Assembly (NCBI GenBank): GCA_046593355.1 | Contig: JBKJNY010000090.1 | Location: 57,936-121,935, forward strand | DNA from: SXOA01 sp046593355 | Lineage (GTDB): Bacteria; Planctomycetota; Planctomycetia; Pirellulales; Pirellulaceae | DNA: 64,000 nucleotides | Direction of reading: 5' to 3' | In this document: in pieces, positions 1 to 9,674 of the stretch | How the letters are laid out: every line of letters starts with the position of its first letter | Position numbering within the stretch: position 1 is the first letter of the stretch | Program-made: the position numbers and the translations under genes | Notes under the pieces: model-generated | Database searches by the model: none | What the model was told of the DNA's origin: nothing | The model's input: the letters and a program-made list of their open reading frames with translations, nothing else

Positions 1-3000
1 AATTGTCATCGACGGTGAAAGAGTCATTGACGGCAGTGGGCGCGACCCCAAGCAGATTGGTGAAATAGTCTTCGACTTCACCACCCAGCGCGGAACCTGT
101 GGGGCCAATCCCTCGTTCCAGACTGAAACGGAAGCGGGCGTAGGTAGCGCCCAAAGTTGCCGAAGCGGGAACGGCGAATGTCAAAACCGTGGTACCATTC
201 GTGAGCTGTTGATCCGTGGAGGTTCCCGGCCCCGGATCCCAGTCAAGCTTCTCGCCGGCATCATTCCAATCGCCGTCCCGGTTGAAATCGATGAAGCCTT
301 GCAAATAACCAGCCGGAAAGCTGCCGACCGAGGAAGTCACGGTGATGCTCGCCGTCTGGCCAGGAATCAGGTTGCCCAAAACGACGCCGTTCTCGTCGTC
401 GATTCCACCATTCTGTGTCGTCGCAACGGTAACCGTCCCCGCCGTGGTAGAGATGAGTTGGGAGCCGTTTCCGGTCATTTGCGTGACGTTCTTCGCGGCT
501 AGAGTCCCTCGAAAAGTGACCAGCCAGGGATTATTAGGACCGGGTCCGCCGGTGACTAATACCTGCCCGACGCCGATGTTGGGCAAGGCTTCCAGAGCCG
601 ACCGCACCGCAGAAGCCGTGTCGTTGTAGGCGATCGGAGCGGTGGTCTGGCCGCCAAAGCTGAGAGTGAATGTACCGGCGGTCGGCGCGCCGCCAAGCGT
701 GACCCGCTGAATTTCGTTTCCGGCAAAGTCGTCCCCATCCGCGCCTAGGGACGGTTGCCCATCGGTCTCGGCGTCGACGGTGGCTCCCAAGTGGAAGCCT
801 TGCAGGATGCCGTGTACGGCGCCATTCTGGGCGATGCGTGTCGGATAGGGGGAGGGGGCATCGCCGTAGTCGAATGCCGCCTTGTTGCCGAAGTTGATAT
901 TCGGGGTGATCGTTCCCCGCGTTACGACGATGCCCGTATGGGCGCCCAAACTTGTGCCTTGCGGATCAGGGAAAGTTTGGATCAGGCCCGGCTGATAGAC
1001 TTCGCGGACCACATAGCCGATGCCCGGCCTGATGTTCAAAATGGTGTAGAAGCCAAATTGGTTGGTCACGGCGCCGGGTTCGGCAATGCCGATCTTGTTG
1101 TCATTATTCAAGTCGACATAGATGACGACTCCCTGGATTCCCGGTTCGTTGGGATCCATGATCGCGTCGCCATTGAGGTCATTCCACTTCCGACCGTGGA
1201 TTTGGCCGGGCAATTCCTGGTTGCCGAAGTTGATGTTGGTCAAAGTCTGGCCGGGGCTGACGGTAATGCGATGCGCGCCATCGCCCGTGGGAGTGGTCTG
1301 CCTCCATTGCGGCATCACCTCTTCCCGGATGGTGAGGGTGCCGGACACAAAAATGTTGAATAGATAGGAGCCATCCGCGGCCGATACCTGGGTCCGCTCG
1401 CTTGGCTCACGTACGGCGTTATTGTTGGCGTCGATGTACACCGTCCAACCCGCCAGGGGAGGTTCGCCAGGATTGCGAACCCCGTTGCCGTTCACATCAT
1501 TGAAGACCACGCCGCCGATTTTCACGGGGGGATCGGGGCAATCAAAGGCCTCGATGACCGTGACCGAGTCGGCATCAATGCCGGCGCTGGCGGAGAGGCC
1601 GAACCCACGGCGGCAGAAGGCCTCCCAAATCTCCTCAAAATTATCGCTGCCGTTCAGGACCGCATCGGCCGCCAGGATCGCGTCCCGCGCCTGAAGGAAA
1701 GTGGGATTGGCGGGCTGAAGCTTCATGCCGAGCAAGACCAGGTCCAGCGCCTTGTTGTTGCCCCCCACGCCGGTATAGAGATCCGGATCGTATCCGTGAC
1801 GATCAATGAGGTTCCAGGTCATGTCCCACAGGGTCTCGGCCCAGATTTCTCCGGCATTATGCACTTCATTGTTAGGGAACCCGCCGTTAAAGTCGCCCAG
1901 CGTCAATGGGTTGATGGCCATGTCGGTGCTGTAGGGAAATCTGCGGACGCCGACGCCGGTGATCGGTTGCCCGAGAACCCACATGCCGATTCCGCGGGCG
2001 TCAGGCCCCAGTTGACCGGGCAATTGCGTGAGCATGAGCCCCAGCCAGTCGCTCCAACCTTCGCCCATAGCGCCGCTCTGGAGGGCATTGAGCGCGTTGA
2101 CGTTGGCCGGCCCGCCGGTCAGGCGATTGGAAACGCCGTGGCCGAACTCATGAACGATAATTCCGCTGTCCAAGCTGCTATCGCGCGTCGGATTGGTGAT
2201 ATCGAAGATGAACTGCTGCATCCGCCCGGACTGGCCGTCCGGCGGGGTGGCGAAATTGGCGTTGTTGGTGCCCGAACCATCCTGCGCATCCGCCTCGACC
2301 TGATCGGTGCCGAGTCCCAGACCTGTATAATTCAATTGCTGGAAGTTGCCGGAGACTTCGTCGAAACCGTGCCGCGCGGTCACGTCATGGACGATGTTAT
2401 TCCAGTAAAAGAGGTTCACCGTGGCCGCGGCAACATAGGTGGGCGCGTTCTGCGTAAGGTCTAAGGGAAAGTCGAAATTCAGGGCTGCTCCGCCACTGGG
2501 TTGAACGCCCCCGGTATCGTTGTCATCCGCATCTTCCTGAGCTGAGACATTGTTGCCGCGCGTGACCGTGAACTCCGCGCCAGTGACACCGTTAGTATCG
2601 TGCCAGCCGAAGGGGGAGTAAACCGCGTCCTGAGGATCAGTATCGATGGATCGCGCGCCATGCAGGGGGCTTTCCACCGGAAGTGCGAAGACGTTGTAGG
2701 ATGCGTTGTCGACCCAGTCGGACACATTCACCAGTTGGCCCACGGGAGCACCGGGCGTGAATTCGGCCTTCACGCTGGCGTCATACCAATTGAATCCCTC
2801 GATCATGTCGACGTTGACCTTCCACGCCAGTTGCACGCCCCCCGTATTCTTGGGTACGTAATGCAGTTCCGCGATGATGTCCTTACGAGACATGGCTGGA
2901 GCTCGCAGGACGGTTCGCATGTTCCGCCCCGTCGCGGGCGAAACCGTGGTAATCGTCTGCCCAAGGGGCAAGCCGTGTGCGCTCGCCACGCTGCTCACCG

Positions 3001-3526
3001 CAAAATTCGCGGGAATGTACGGCGTTGGGCCCGGATTGGCGGGGGGCTCAATTAAACCAGGCACAAAGCTGGCCGCCGCGGAGATAACTCGCCCGTCCGG
3101 CTTCAGCGAGACGCTGGCGACGGCGTTGGCAATGGGCAGCCCATTGTAGGTCTGGCGCAAATAAACATGGTCTACGCCCCCCACTTGGGAGAAGTAACTA
3201 TTGGTGACCTCGTAGTGATTGAGATCGGCCACAGTCAGCCCAAAAGTGGAAGCATTGGCGCGCAAGTAATTGATCGCCAGCGTGGCCCGGGCACCACCTT
3301 GGGGCGCGGTCAAGTAGGTGTCGGCGTTGCGAGAGGCCAGGTAGTACTGATCCGGCAGGGCCGTCAACTCGGCAATCGCCATCAGGTCGCGCCGCTCGAG
3401 TTGCTCGAGAAACAACCGGCGTTTGCTGGCTTGCGACGGCAAGCGGCGATCCTCGCGCCGAAAACGGTCCCAAGGATTCTTGCGACGTTGCTTGCCGGAA
3501 CCATTCCGATGATCAGTCTGACTCAC
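1..3526 (-). CDS. Secreted M36 (fungalysin-like) metallopeptidase with SdrD_B-like repeats, C-terminus beyond window
   Basis: About 1175 codons are visible and the frame stays open to the window edge, so the C-terminus is missing. The zinc site HEFGH is at residues 459-463 and the third ligand is in GEGWSD at about 488-493, the M36 fungalysin pattern. The stretch before it (SPFGWHDT) is also typical of M36. Further on are SdrD_B-like segments (VNGNGVRNPGEPP), a GEVEDYF motif and the start of a VNDSFTVDD-type cadherin/VCBS-like repeat. The N-terminus carries FLEQLERRDLMA, like the planctomycete LEPR-XLL surface-protein motif. I chose GTG at 3526; an in-frame TTG 30 bases upstream, just after a TAG stop, is the alternative. 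Likely role: extracellular or surface protein degradation. No poly-T terminator is visible because the gene end is outside. Confidence 0.88.
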   Translation of the reverse strand, partial: MSQTDHRNGSGKQRRKNPWDRFRREDRRLPSQASKRRLFLEQLERRDLMAIAELTALPDQYYLASRNADTYLTAPQGGARATLAINYLRANASTFGLTVADLNHYEVTNSYFSQVGGVDHVYLRQTYNGLPIANAVASVSLKPDGRVISAAASFVPGLIEPPANPGPTPYIPANFAVSSVASAHGLPLGQTITTVSPATGRNMRTVLRAPAMSRKDIIAELHYVPKNTGGVQLAWKVNVDMIEGFNWYDASVKAEFTPGAPVGQLVNVSDWVDNASYNVFALPVESPLHGARSIDTDPQDAVYSPFGWHDTNGVTGAEFTVTRGNNVSAQEDADDNDTGGVQPSGGAALNFDFPLDLTQNAPTYVAAATVNLFYWNNIVHDVTARHGFDEVSGNFQQLNYTGLGLGTDQVEADAQDGSGTNNANFATPPDGQSGRMQQFIFDITNPTRDSSLDSGIIVHEFGHGVSNRLTGGPANVNALNALQSGAMGEGWSDWLGLMLTQLPGQLGPDARGIGMWVLGQPITGVGVRRFPYSTDMAINPLTLGDFNGGFPNNEVHNAGEIWAETLWDMTWNLIDRHGYDPDLYTGVGGNNKALDLVLLGMKLQPANPTFLQARDAILAADAVLNGSDNFEEIWEAFCRRGFGLSASAGIDADSVTVIEAFDCPDPPVKIGGVVFNDVNGNGVRNPGEPPLAGWTVYIDANNNAVREPSERTQVSAADGSYLFNIFVSGTLTIREEVMPQWRQTTPTGDGAHRITVSPGQTLTNINFGNQELPGQIHGRKWNDLNGDAIMDPNEPGIQGVVIYVDLNNDNKIGIAEPGAVTNQFGFYTILNIRPGIGYVVREVYQPGLIQTFPDPQGTSLGAHTGIVVTRGTITPNINFGNKAAFDYGDAPSPYPTRIAQNGAVHGILQGFHLGATVDAETDGQPSLGADGDDFAGNEIQRVTLGGAPTAGTFTLSFGGQTTAPIAYNDTASAVRSALEALPNIGVGQVLVTGGPGPNNPWLVTFRGTLAAKNVTQMTGNGSQLISTTAGTVTVATTQNGGIDDENGVVLGNLIPGQTASITVTSSVGSFPAGYLQGFIDFNRDGDWNDAGEKLDWDPGPGTSTDQQLTNGTTVLTFAVPASATLGATYARFRFSLERGIGPTGSALGGEVEDYFTNLLGVAPTAVNDSFTVDDN

Positions 3527-3937
3527 GGGGGAACTCCCAGTTGGGCTCAAGTTATCAAGGTGCTACAAATCCACGGTTGTGCGGTGAAGGCCCTCGCTGA
3601 TCGCGCGATACTTCGCGCAAAACGGCGCGCCCCACGGCACTATCACGTCCCGCCACGCCCTCACGTCCGGTATTCATGGACAACTCGCCATTGTAATTAC
3701 GGTTCAAACGGAGTGTCAACAAAAATGCGAACCTCGATTCGGTTCGTGAAATCATGGACGGATTTCGTCGCCAGGAAAGGGAAAAGGCGGAGTTTTTCCT
3801 GGGTTAGACGCTGCTGCCGGCCGGAGAGTTCCCTGGTAATTCCCGGTCCAGGGCGGAGCAAGCTTCCGGATACGGCCAGCCAAACCACCGTCCCAGGGGA
3901 TGACCAGGGGGACGAGGAGCCGGCCAAGAAAGTGAAA
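3527..3937. other. Intergenic region upstream of the M36 protease gene
   Basis: About 410 bases between the protease start and the terminator of the barrel gene. I see no convincing gene. Short frames on both strands lack family resemblance. It should hold the protease promoter, but no strong -35/-10 pair stands out. Confidence 0.5.
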
Positions 3938-3968
3938 AACCCCGCCGGACCTTACGATCCGCGGGGTT
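3938..3968 (-). terminator. Rho-independent terminator of the BBP7 gene
   Basis: On the minus strand AACCCCGC and GCGGGGTT arms flank a 15-base loop and are followed by a T run. It lies 34 bases after the barrel gene's stop codon. Confidence 0.85.
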
Positions 3969-4002
3969 CATGGTTGATTGCAATCACCAGCCGCTTAGCA
4001 GC

Positions 4003-5454
4003 TTACCACATGAATTCCAGGCCGGCCATGAATCCGTGGTAGAAAACATTGCCGTTGTCGTTCATGTTGACGGTTCGGTTCACGCCTGGCGGCGGGAAGA
4101 ACAGGGCCGGAGGCGTGGGGTTGAAATTCTCGGTCGCCAGCGCCACGCCGTCCACATACAGGAAGTGGTAGCCGAGTTTCGCCGTCCACTGGTAGTTGAG
4201 GCGATAGGTCGCCATCAGGGTCGCGTCTCCGACGAAGGCCACGTCCTCGCTATCGCCGTTTTCCTGAAACAAAGCGCCCGAGAAAGTGGAGATGGACGTA
4301 TTCTGGCCGGCATGGTTGCCGTAAACGCCCGCCTTCGCCTCGCCGCCGAGTCGCAGGCCGGGGAGCAGGCAGAACCAGATGTCGCCGCCGACCTGCATGC
4401 CGGTCAAGCTGTTGAAGATATCGGTGTCATAGAAAGCGCTGGCGTTGTTGGTGGTGGAATTCGTGAACAGGCTCAGCTGCTCATCGAGCTTGAAGTACCG
4501 CGCTCCGATCAGCCACGAGCCTTGATAGCGAGCACTCGGGGATACCCACCGCTGGCGGAAGTTGGCTTCGAAGTTATCAAACTTGGAGGTGTACCTGAGC
4601 GTTTGCAGGTCGCTTTCATCGGTTTCCGCAAACCCGTTGAAAGGGAGCGTGCCGAAGTTGCTGAAGGCGGAAAACAAGTTGCCGGCGGGGTCGGTGACGC
4701 TGACCGTTGACTCATAGAAGAACAAGCCGTAGTACACGAATTCGGCGCTGCTTCCGGGACCAACCTGGAACAGGCCGGTGAAGCGAAAGCTGGAGCTCTC
4801 ATTGAAGGCCAGGTCGTCCGTGCTCAACACGATGGGGCCGGCAATGCCTTGACTGGTGAAATTGGTGGTCCGGCCGATGTTGTCGCGCTTCAAGTACATG
4901 TAGTCCAGGGAGAAGTCGTACCAGCGAACCGCCCCGCAGCCGCCGTCGGGATAGGGACCAATGATTCCCAGCACATCTCCGAGCAAGCCATGATGGCCCG
5001 AGCAGCGGTCGCAACCCGCGCCGCCACAGTATGGACAGTCGACGCCAAAGTCTTCGGCATTGGAGGGGCCGCCTTCATAGGGGCCGCCTTGATAATCCGT
5101 GGGACCAGACATGGGAGACAGAACGCCAGGTTCACTCCCCGGCAGCGGAGCGGGCGTTGGCCCTTCTTCCGCCTGCATGTAGCCGACCTGCTGGCCGTAG
5201 CCAGGCGGGCCATATTGCGGCTGCCCGTAGCCGGGCTGCGGGCCACCGGGCATGGAGCCCGGCGGGGCATACATCATGACCGAAGGGTCATACATGGGGG
5301 CGTAGCCCGGCGGCGGTGCGCCCTGTTGATAGCCCGGCGCTGCGTTTCCGCCAGCGGGCTGCGCATAACCTTGGGGATATCCCTGACCCCAAGCGTTTCC
5401 ACCCAGGGTGAGGATCGTCAGCACGGGCAAAACCCAGGCCCATTGCATCTTCAT
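4003..5454 (-). CDS. BBP7-family outer membrane beta-barrel protein
   Basis: 483 aa. The start is the ATG at 5454 (MKMQWAWVLPVLTILTLGG, a signal peptide), with GGAG eight bases upstream; the frame is open further up but that part reads as non-coding. After cleavage (AWG-QG) come about 90 residues rich in Gly, Tyr, Pro and Gln, then a Cys cluster CPYCGGAGCDRC, then a beta-rich domain opening with VRWYDFSLDYMYLKRDN and ending in FMAGLEFMW, an aromatic C-terminus usual for outer-membrane barrels. This architecture fits the planctomycete barrel family BBP7. Likely an outer-membrane structural or porin-like protein. The CxxCxGxGCxxC cluster resembles half a DnaJ zinc finger and could bind metal or form disulfides. 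It is transcribed divergently from the kinase gene. Confidence 0.85.
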   Translation of the reverse strand: MKMQWAWVLPVLTILTLGGNAWGQGYPQGYAQPAGGNAAPGYQQGAPPPGYAPMYDPSVMMYAPPGSMPGGPQPGYGQPQYGPPGYGQQVGYMQAEEGPTPAPLPGSEPGVLSPMSGPTDYQGGPYEGGPSNAEDFGVDCPYCGGAGCDRCSGHHGLLGDVLGIIGPYPDGGCGAVRWYDFSLDYMYLKRDNIGRTTNFTSQGIAGPIVLSTDDLAFNESSSFRFTGLFQVGPGSSAEFVYYGLFFYESTVSVTDPAGNLFSAFSNFGTLPFNGFAETDESDLQTLRYTSKFDNFEANFRQRWVSPSARYQGSWLIGARYFKLDEQLSLFTNSTTNNASAFYDTDIFNSLTGMQVGGDIWFCLLPGLRLGGEAKAGVYGNHAGQNTSISTFSGALFQENGDSEDVAFVGDATLMATYRLNYQWTAKLGYHFLYVDGVALATENFNPTPPALFFPPPGVNRTVNMNDNGNVFYHGFMAGLEFMW

Positions 5455-5828
5455 CGAAGAGTCTCCGCGGCTCCAAGGATTCGGGCGCTGTTTCTTGACA
5501 GCGGGCTGCGCAGCCCTGCAGGGCGGCCGCACAGTGAGGTATGCAAGCGATGGCGGGAAGCGGCACCCTCGGGTAACACCGCCAGCCATAGGAGCGACGC
5601 TTTTTTCGCTCGACAAGACCTATCGGCGCGGAATTACGCTCAAAATCAGTACTTTCGCTACAAACGGCAATTTTCCTAAAAATCGGATTGTTGACGCGGT
5701 TTGCCCAGACTTCCATCGCCTTTTTTCCCCGCGCAACTTGCCCAAACTGGTTGCTAATCTGCTGGCACCTTGCCAGAATCAAGGTGGGATGGGGAGGTGA
5801 CAAAGCGAACTCCGCGCGAGACACCGAC
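5455..5828. other. Divergent promoter region between barrel and kinase genes
   Basis: 374 bases that must carry both promoters. A TTGACG hexamer lies near 5690 but no good -10 follows at the right distance. No gene is supported here. Confidence 0.5.
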
Positions 5829-8714
5829 ATGGCAAAAGTTGTTCCCTTGGCGAGCGCCAAGGCATTTCTGGATGCGCTGGAAAAGAGCGGGCTGCTCAGC
5901 GCGATCGACGTGGCCTCACTCCGCACCGCGCGCGGTGATGACAGCGACCCCAAGCTCGTCGCCCGCGACCTGGTGCGGGAGAACAAACTGACCCGGTGGC
6001 AAGCGGGCCAGCTATTGCATGGATTCCATCAATTGATGGTGGGCAAATATAAGCTGATGGACCAGCTTGGCACGGGAGAAATGGGGCGGGTCTATCTGGG
6101 CGAACACGCGCAGCTTGCCAGGAAGGTTTCGCTCAAGATCCTGTCGCGCAAGTATACGGCCAATCCCGACATCCTGAAGAAAGTGCTCGAGGACGGCCGC
6201 AAAGCGTCGGCTCTGGATCACCGCAACTTGAGCCACGTCTTCGATGTGAATTCCGAAGACGAACGTTATTATCTCGTGACGGAGTTCGTGGAAGGGAAAG
6301 ACCTGCGGCAACTGGTCGAGGCGAGCGGCGCGACTTCCCCCTCGCAAGCAGTGGAGATTGTGCGGCAGGCCGCCGAAGGCTTGGAACATGCTCACTCGCA
6401 AGGCGTGATTCACGGCGATCTCAAGCCCTCGAACTTGATTATCGATGTCAGCGGCGTCGTTAAGATTCTGGATTTGGGCCTGGCACGGCTGACGGAGACA
6501 GCGCCCACGGTTGGAGAGGGCGAATCGACGGAGGTCGCCACACTCGCGGCCCAGTCCTTCCATGCGCCCGAACAGGTCAGCCAGCACCAGGTTTCGCCGC
6601 TGGTTGATATTTTCTCGCTCGGGGGGATTCTCTTTTATGCCCTGTCCGGTAAGCCGCCGCTGGGCAACGTCAAACAGGCCCAGGATGTGAAGAACGCCTG
6701 CCCCGCGGCCAGTGAGGAGCTCGCCGAGCTGTGCGCCCGCATGTTGTCCGACGACCCGGCTGCTCGTCCGCAGTCCGCCCGCGGCGTGATCGAAGGGCTG
6801 GATGCAGTCGCCCTCGCCAAACCCAGGCCGCTGGCCAAGGAGGAGAAGAAATCCTCGAATGGTGAAAAGCTTCAAGGCAAACAGAAGAAGCCGCTCGTTG
6901 CCAAACCGCTCGAGATTCCCTTTCCTAAGCAAGCCTCGACGACGGCTCCGTTAATTGAACTACCTGCGGACAAGGTCGAAGTATTCAGTCTTAATAGTTT
7001 GAGTCTGCCAGAGCCTTCTCCGCCCGCGACCAAGGGCGATCCAGCCGCCGCGGAACCAGCAACCGCCAGCGAGCCGGCTGCCGACGATCCCTTCGCCGGC
7101 TTCTCCGTTCAGACCAAGCGCAAGAAACAAAAGCCGTCGGCGGAACCGGGAACTTCGCCTGCTCTCGCATCCACAACTGAGGCACCTGCGGCCGCTGTCC
7201 CGCTGAAACCGTCAAAGTCGCGCCAGAACCCGAGCATGACCATCGTGATTGTCGCCGGTGTTGGCGGCGGCGTGCTGATTCTGGCGCTCGGCGTGACGGT
7301 GCTCTTCTGGGTGCTATCGCAGGGGAGCAAACCCGCCGATAAGGCCGCCATCGCCAAGGCGGATAACAAAACGTCGGCCACGGCGACTCCGGCAACCGAA
7401 GCGATTCCGGAAGCGAACCCCGAGGAGAATCCCAAGGTCGAGACGCCTAATCCCGCCGCGACAACTCCCGAAAAGACGACGGCAGTTCCGCCCATGCCCA
7501 ACCCCGGGGTGACAGTCCCGGTCAACACCGGTGTCAAATCGCCGCTGCCGATGCCCGGCGTCACGCCGATGCCAACGCCTCCGGCCACGACCACGCCCAT
7601 GCCGATGCCCACCAAACCGGAACCCATCAAGCCTGAGCCAGTCAAGCCACTGCCCGAGCCGGCAGTTCCCGTGGGAAATCCGTTGGATGGCTTTGCGAAG
7701 GTCGTCACGCTGCCGACGCTGGAGGAGAAGGGTAAAGCGGTTCCCGATGCCACTAAGCCGTTCCTGCTGGGGGCTTTGAAGCTGCCCCCCAAAGCGATAT
7801 GCAGCATGAATTTGAAAGGGGGCGACAATGCCATCTCCACGAATGCCAAGCAGAAATTCGTGATGGAGGCCGCCAACAACGGTACCGCGGAGCGGGACTG
7901 GGACATCCGGATCGAGACGGACGGTGGCAGCACGCCGGTCGTCGTCGCCAAGCTGGCCATTCAAAACGACCAGTTGAATTTCCAGTGGACCGACGAGGCC
8001 GCGAAACACGTCACCTCCGCGCCCTATCTGTGCAATTGCGTCCTGACGATGCAAGCCGGCACCGGCTCTCATCAGGTCGCCTTGCGTCAACCTGTCACCG
8101 GAGCGCCGATGAAGGTGGATCTCGACAAGCCGATGTCGGCCAAATTCACGATCGCGTATCCGCCCAATCCCAAGCAAATTGTCATCCAGCTTGGCCCGCC
8201 GGAAGGGAAATTCCCCGCCTTCATGAAATTCGAGAAGCCGGAATTGACCGCCAAGAAGGACACGACTGTCTTCATGACGGGTCCGAGCGAGGAAGTCAAG
8301 CTGCTTCACGTCCGGTTCGATTCGAAGATGTCGAGCAGACTGTTGCAGATCGACGCATTTGCGCACTACCAGATTCACTTGATGCCCAAGCCTGACAAAT
8401 ACTTGAAGGCTACTCTGCCCAAGCTTCTTCCATCCACAGCCGGCGACAACGACTTGGCTCTTGCAGGCCAGAAGAACCTGGCGGCAAATAAAGTCATCCC
8501 CGCGGCGGACAAAGCGGCGCTCGAAACCCAGGCCACCAAGACTGTTGCGGACATGGCCCGGCGAAAGGCCGAGGCCGTCCTGCTGCAAGACCTGGTCAAG
8601 GCAATCCAGGGAGAAGCCAAGATCCACTTCCACATCCTCTACGAGGCCGACACGGAAACCAGAATCGTCCTGGTTGACACGGGTGCTGCGCCGCCGATGA
8701 TGCCCCCGCCTTAG
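5829..8714 (+). CDS. Membrane-spanning Ser/Thr protein kinase (Hanks type)
   Basis: 961 aa, starting at MAKVVPLASAK (ATG 5829). Residues 1-65 hold the planctomycete kinase N-terminal module ending LTRWQAGQLLHG. The kinase domain spans about 73-320: glycine loop GTGEMG 81-86, ATP lysine K103, catalytic loop HGDLKPSN 195-202 (HGD in place of HRD, keeping D197, K199 and N202) and DLG 215-217 in place of DFG. All three core catalytic residues are present, so it is probably active. A Lys/Pro/Ala-rich linker leads to one membrane helix (about 470-495), then a Pro-rich spacer and an extracytoplasmic beta-rich domain of some 300 residues I do not recognise. Likely a receptor-like kinase sensing an envelope signal. 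A family A palindrome follows 11 bases after the stop and may end transcription. Confidence 0.9.
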   Translation: MAKVVPLASAKAFLDALEKSGLLSAIDVASLRTARGDDSDPKLVARDLVRENKLTRWQAGQLLHGFHQLMVGKYKLMDQLGTGEMGRVYLGEHAQLARKVSLKILSRKYTANPDILKKVLEDGRKASALDHRNLSHVFDVNSEDERYYLVTEFVEGKDLRQLVEASGATSPSQAVEIVRQAAEGLEHAHSQGVIHGDLKPSNLIIDVSGVVKILDLGLARLTETAPTVGEGESTEVATLAAQSFHAPEQVSQHQVSPLVDIFSLGGILFYALSGKPPLGNVKQAQDVKNACPAASEELAELCARMLSDDPAARPQSARGVIEGLDAVALAKPRPLAKEEKKSSNGEKLQGKQKKPLVAKPLEIPFPKQASTTAPLIELPADKVEVFSLNSLSLPEPSPPATKGDPAAAEPATASEPAADDPFAGFSVQTKRKKQKPSAEPGTSPALASTTEAPAAAVPLKPSKSRQNPSMTIVIVAGVGGGVLILALGVTVLFWVLSQGSKPADKAAIAKADNKTSATATPATEAIPEANPEENPKVETPNPAATTPEKTTAVPPMPNPGVTVPVNTGVKSPLPMPGVTPMPTPPATTTPMPMPTKPEPIKPEPVKPLPEPAVPVGNPLDGFAKVVTLPTLEEKGKAVPDATKPFLLGALKLPPKAICSMNLKGGDNAISTNAKQKFVMEAANNGTAERDWDIRIETDGGSTPVVVAKLAIQNDQLNFQWTDEAAKHVTSAPYLCNCVLTMQAGTGSHQVALRQPVTGAPMKVDLDKPMSAKFTIAYPPNPKQIVIQLGPPEGKFPAFMKFEKPELTAKKDTTVFMTGPSEEVKLLHVRFDSKMSSRLLQIDAFAHYQIHLMPKPDKYLKATLPKLLPSTAGDNDLALAGQKNLAANKVIPAADKAALETQATKTVADMARRKAEAVLLQDLVKAIQGEAKIHFHILYEADTETRIVLVDTGAAPPMMPPP

Positions 8715-8725
8715 CAGGCTGTTCC

Positions 8726-8811
8726 GACACAAGCCTGAAGCGCAAGCGAAGGAAAGTACTTATTTCTCGGCGATTCCGAGCTTCCTTCGCTTGCGCTTCT
8801 GGCTGGTGTTC
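8726..8811. repeat. Family A palindromic repeat, copy 1
   Basis: Left arm AAGCCTGAAGCGCAAGCGAA and a right arm that is nearly its reverse complement are separated by about 24 bases. It lies between the kinase stop and the DinB-fold gene. The same arm recurs near 22.4, 26.2, 47.8 and 48.1 kb. Confidence 0.85.
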
Positions 8812-8870
8812 GCAGACTCGTGAAAAGCGCGGGCTAGCCGCTGCCCGGGATCCAGACCTAGAATGTGCCC

Positions 8871-9368
8871 ATGAGCCTTCAGCAGCGACTCGAGCGCCAG
8901 CTCCACAGCACGCGCCAAATGAGCGAGAAGCTGCTGGCGGATTTCAAAACCCCCCACGACTGGGTCCACCAGGTCCATCCCGGCTGCAATCACGCCCTGT
9001 GGTTCGCTGGCCACATGGCGAACACGGATAACTTCCTCCTCTCGCTGGTCTCCCCGGCAAGCGCCGTCGCGCTCGACGACTGGAGTCCCCGCTTCGGCAT
9101 GGGCTCCCAGCCCACCGACCAGCCGGACCAGTACCCTCCGCCGGAAACGGTGCTGGCCACGATGCGAGAGCGGCGGGCCAAACTCCTGGAAGTCCTCTCC
9201 CAATTAACGGACGACGCCTTAGCCGGAAAAACCCCCGCCGGCGCCCCGGAGTTCCTGCCCGACTTCGCCGCGGTCTTCGAGCTCGCCATCTGGCACGAAG
9301 GCCTCCACGCCGGCCAGCTCTCCGTCACCCGCCGCGCGCTGGGGCATAAGCCGCTGGTCAGCGCCTAA
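8871..9368 (+). CDS. DinB-fold (DinB/YfiT superfamily) protein
   Basis: 165 aa from ATG 8871; a GTG two codons earlier is the other option. It has the four-helix DinB pattern with conserved histidines: NHALWFAGH (H41, H48) and WHEGLHAGQL (H142, H146). These would bind one divalent metal. The family includes thiol-dependent S-transferases and damage-inducible proteins of unknown activity; the substrate here cannot be told. It stands alone between a palindromic repeat and a gene-poor spacer. Confidence 0.82.
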   Translation: MSLQQRLERQLHSTRQMSEKLLADFKTPHDWVHQVHPGCNHALWFAGHMANTDNFLLSLVSPASAVALDDWSPRFGMGSQPTDQPDQYPPPETVLATMRERRAKLLEVLSQLTDDALAGKTPAGAPEFLPDFAAVFELAIWHEGLHAGQLSVTRRALGHKPLVSA

Positions 9369-9674
9369 GCGCCACGGCGGCGAGCGTCCGAACTGGATCC
9401 ATGACGCCCCACCCCTTTGCCACTCCGGGATCCGCATACGTAATCGTCGGCAGCCAGTTCCGCTCGTCGTTAGGCGAAGTCCGTCGTTAGGGAGAGCGGG
9501 GCCGTCCGGGTGGACCGGGTGATGCAAAACTCGGCCTGCTCGTTCTCGCAAGTTCAAGAGCCGCATCACCTTGTGACTTGCGTGCCATGGACTATTGCAT
9601 CACCACCCTCATCACAAGTGGGGATTTAGCACCCCCGTAAAGTAGAATGTCCCCTTTTTCCTTTCAGAAGTCTA
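9369..9674. other. Gene-poor spacer
   Basis: 306 bases between the DinB-fold gene and the convergent DUF262 gene. The motif GTCGTTAGG occurs twice (near 9455-9490). I see no gene, terminator or transposon end that I can support. Confidence 0.45.

Noticed and set aside
7314..8732. 472-codon minus-strand frame across the kinase sensor domain
   Set aside because: Antisense to a continuous kinase gene with a clear domain order; no motif.
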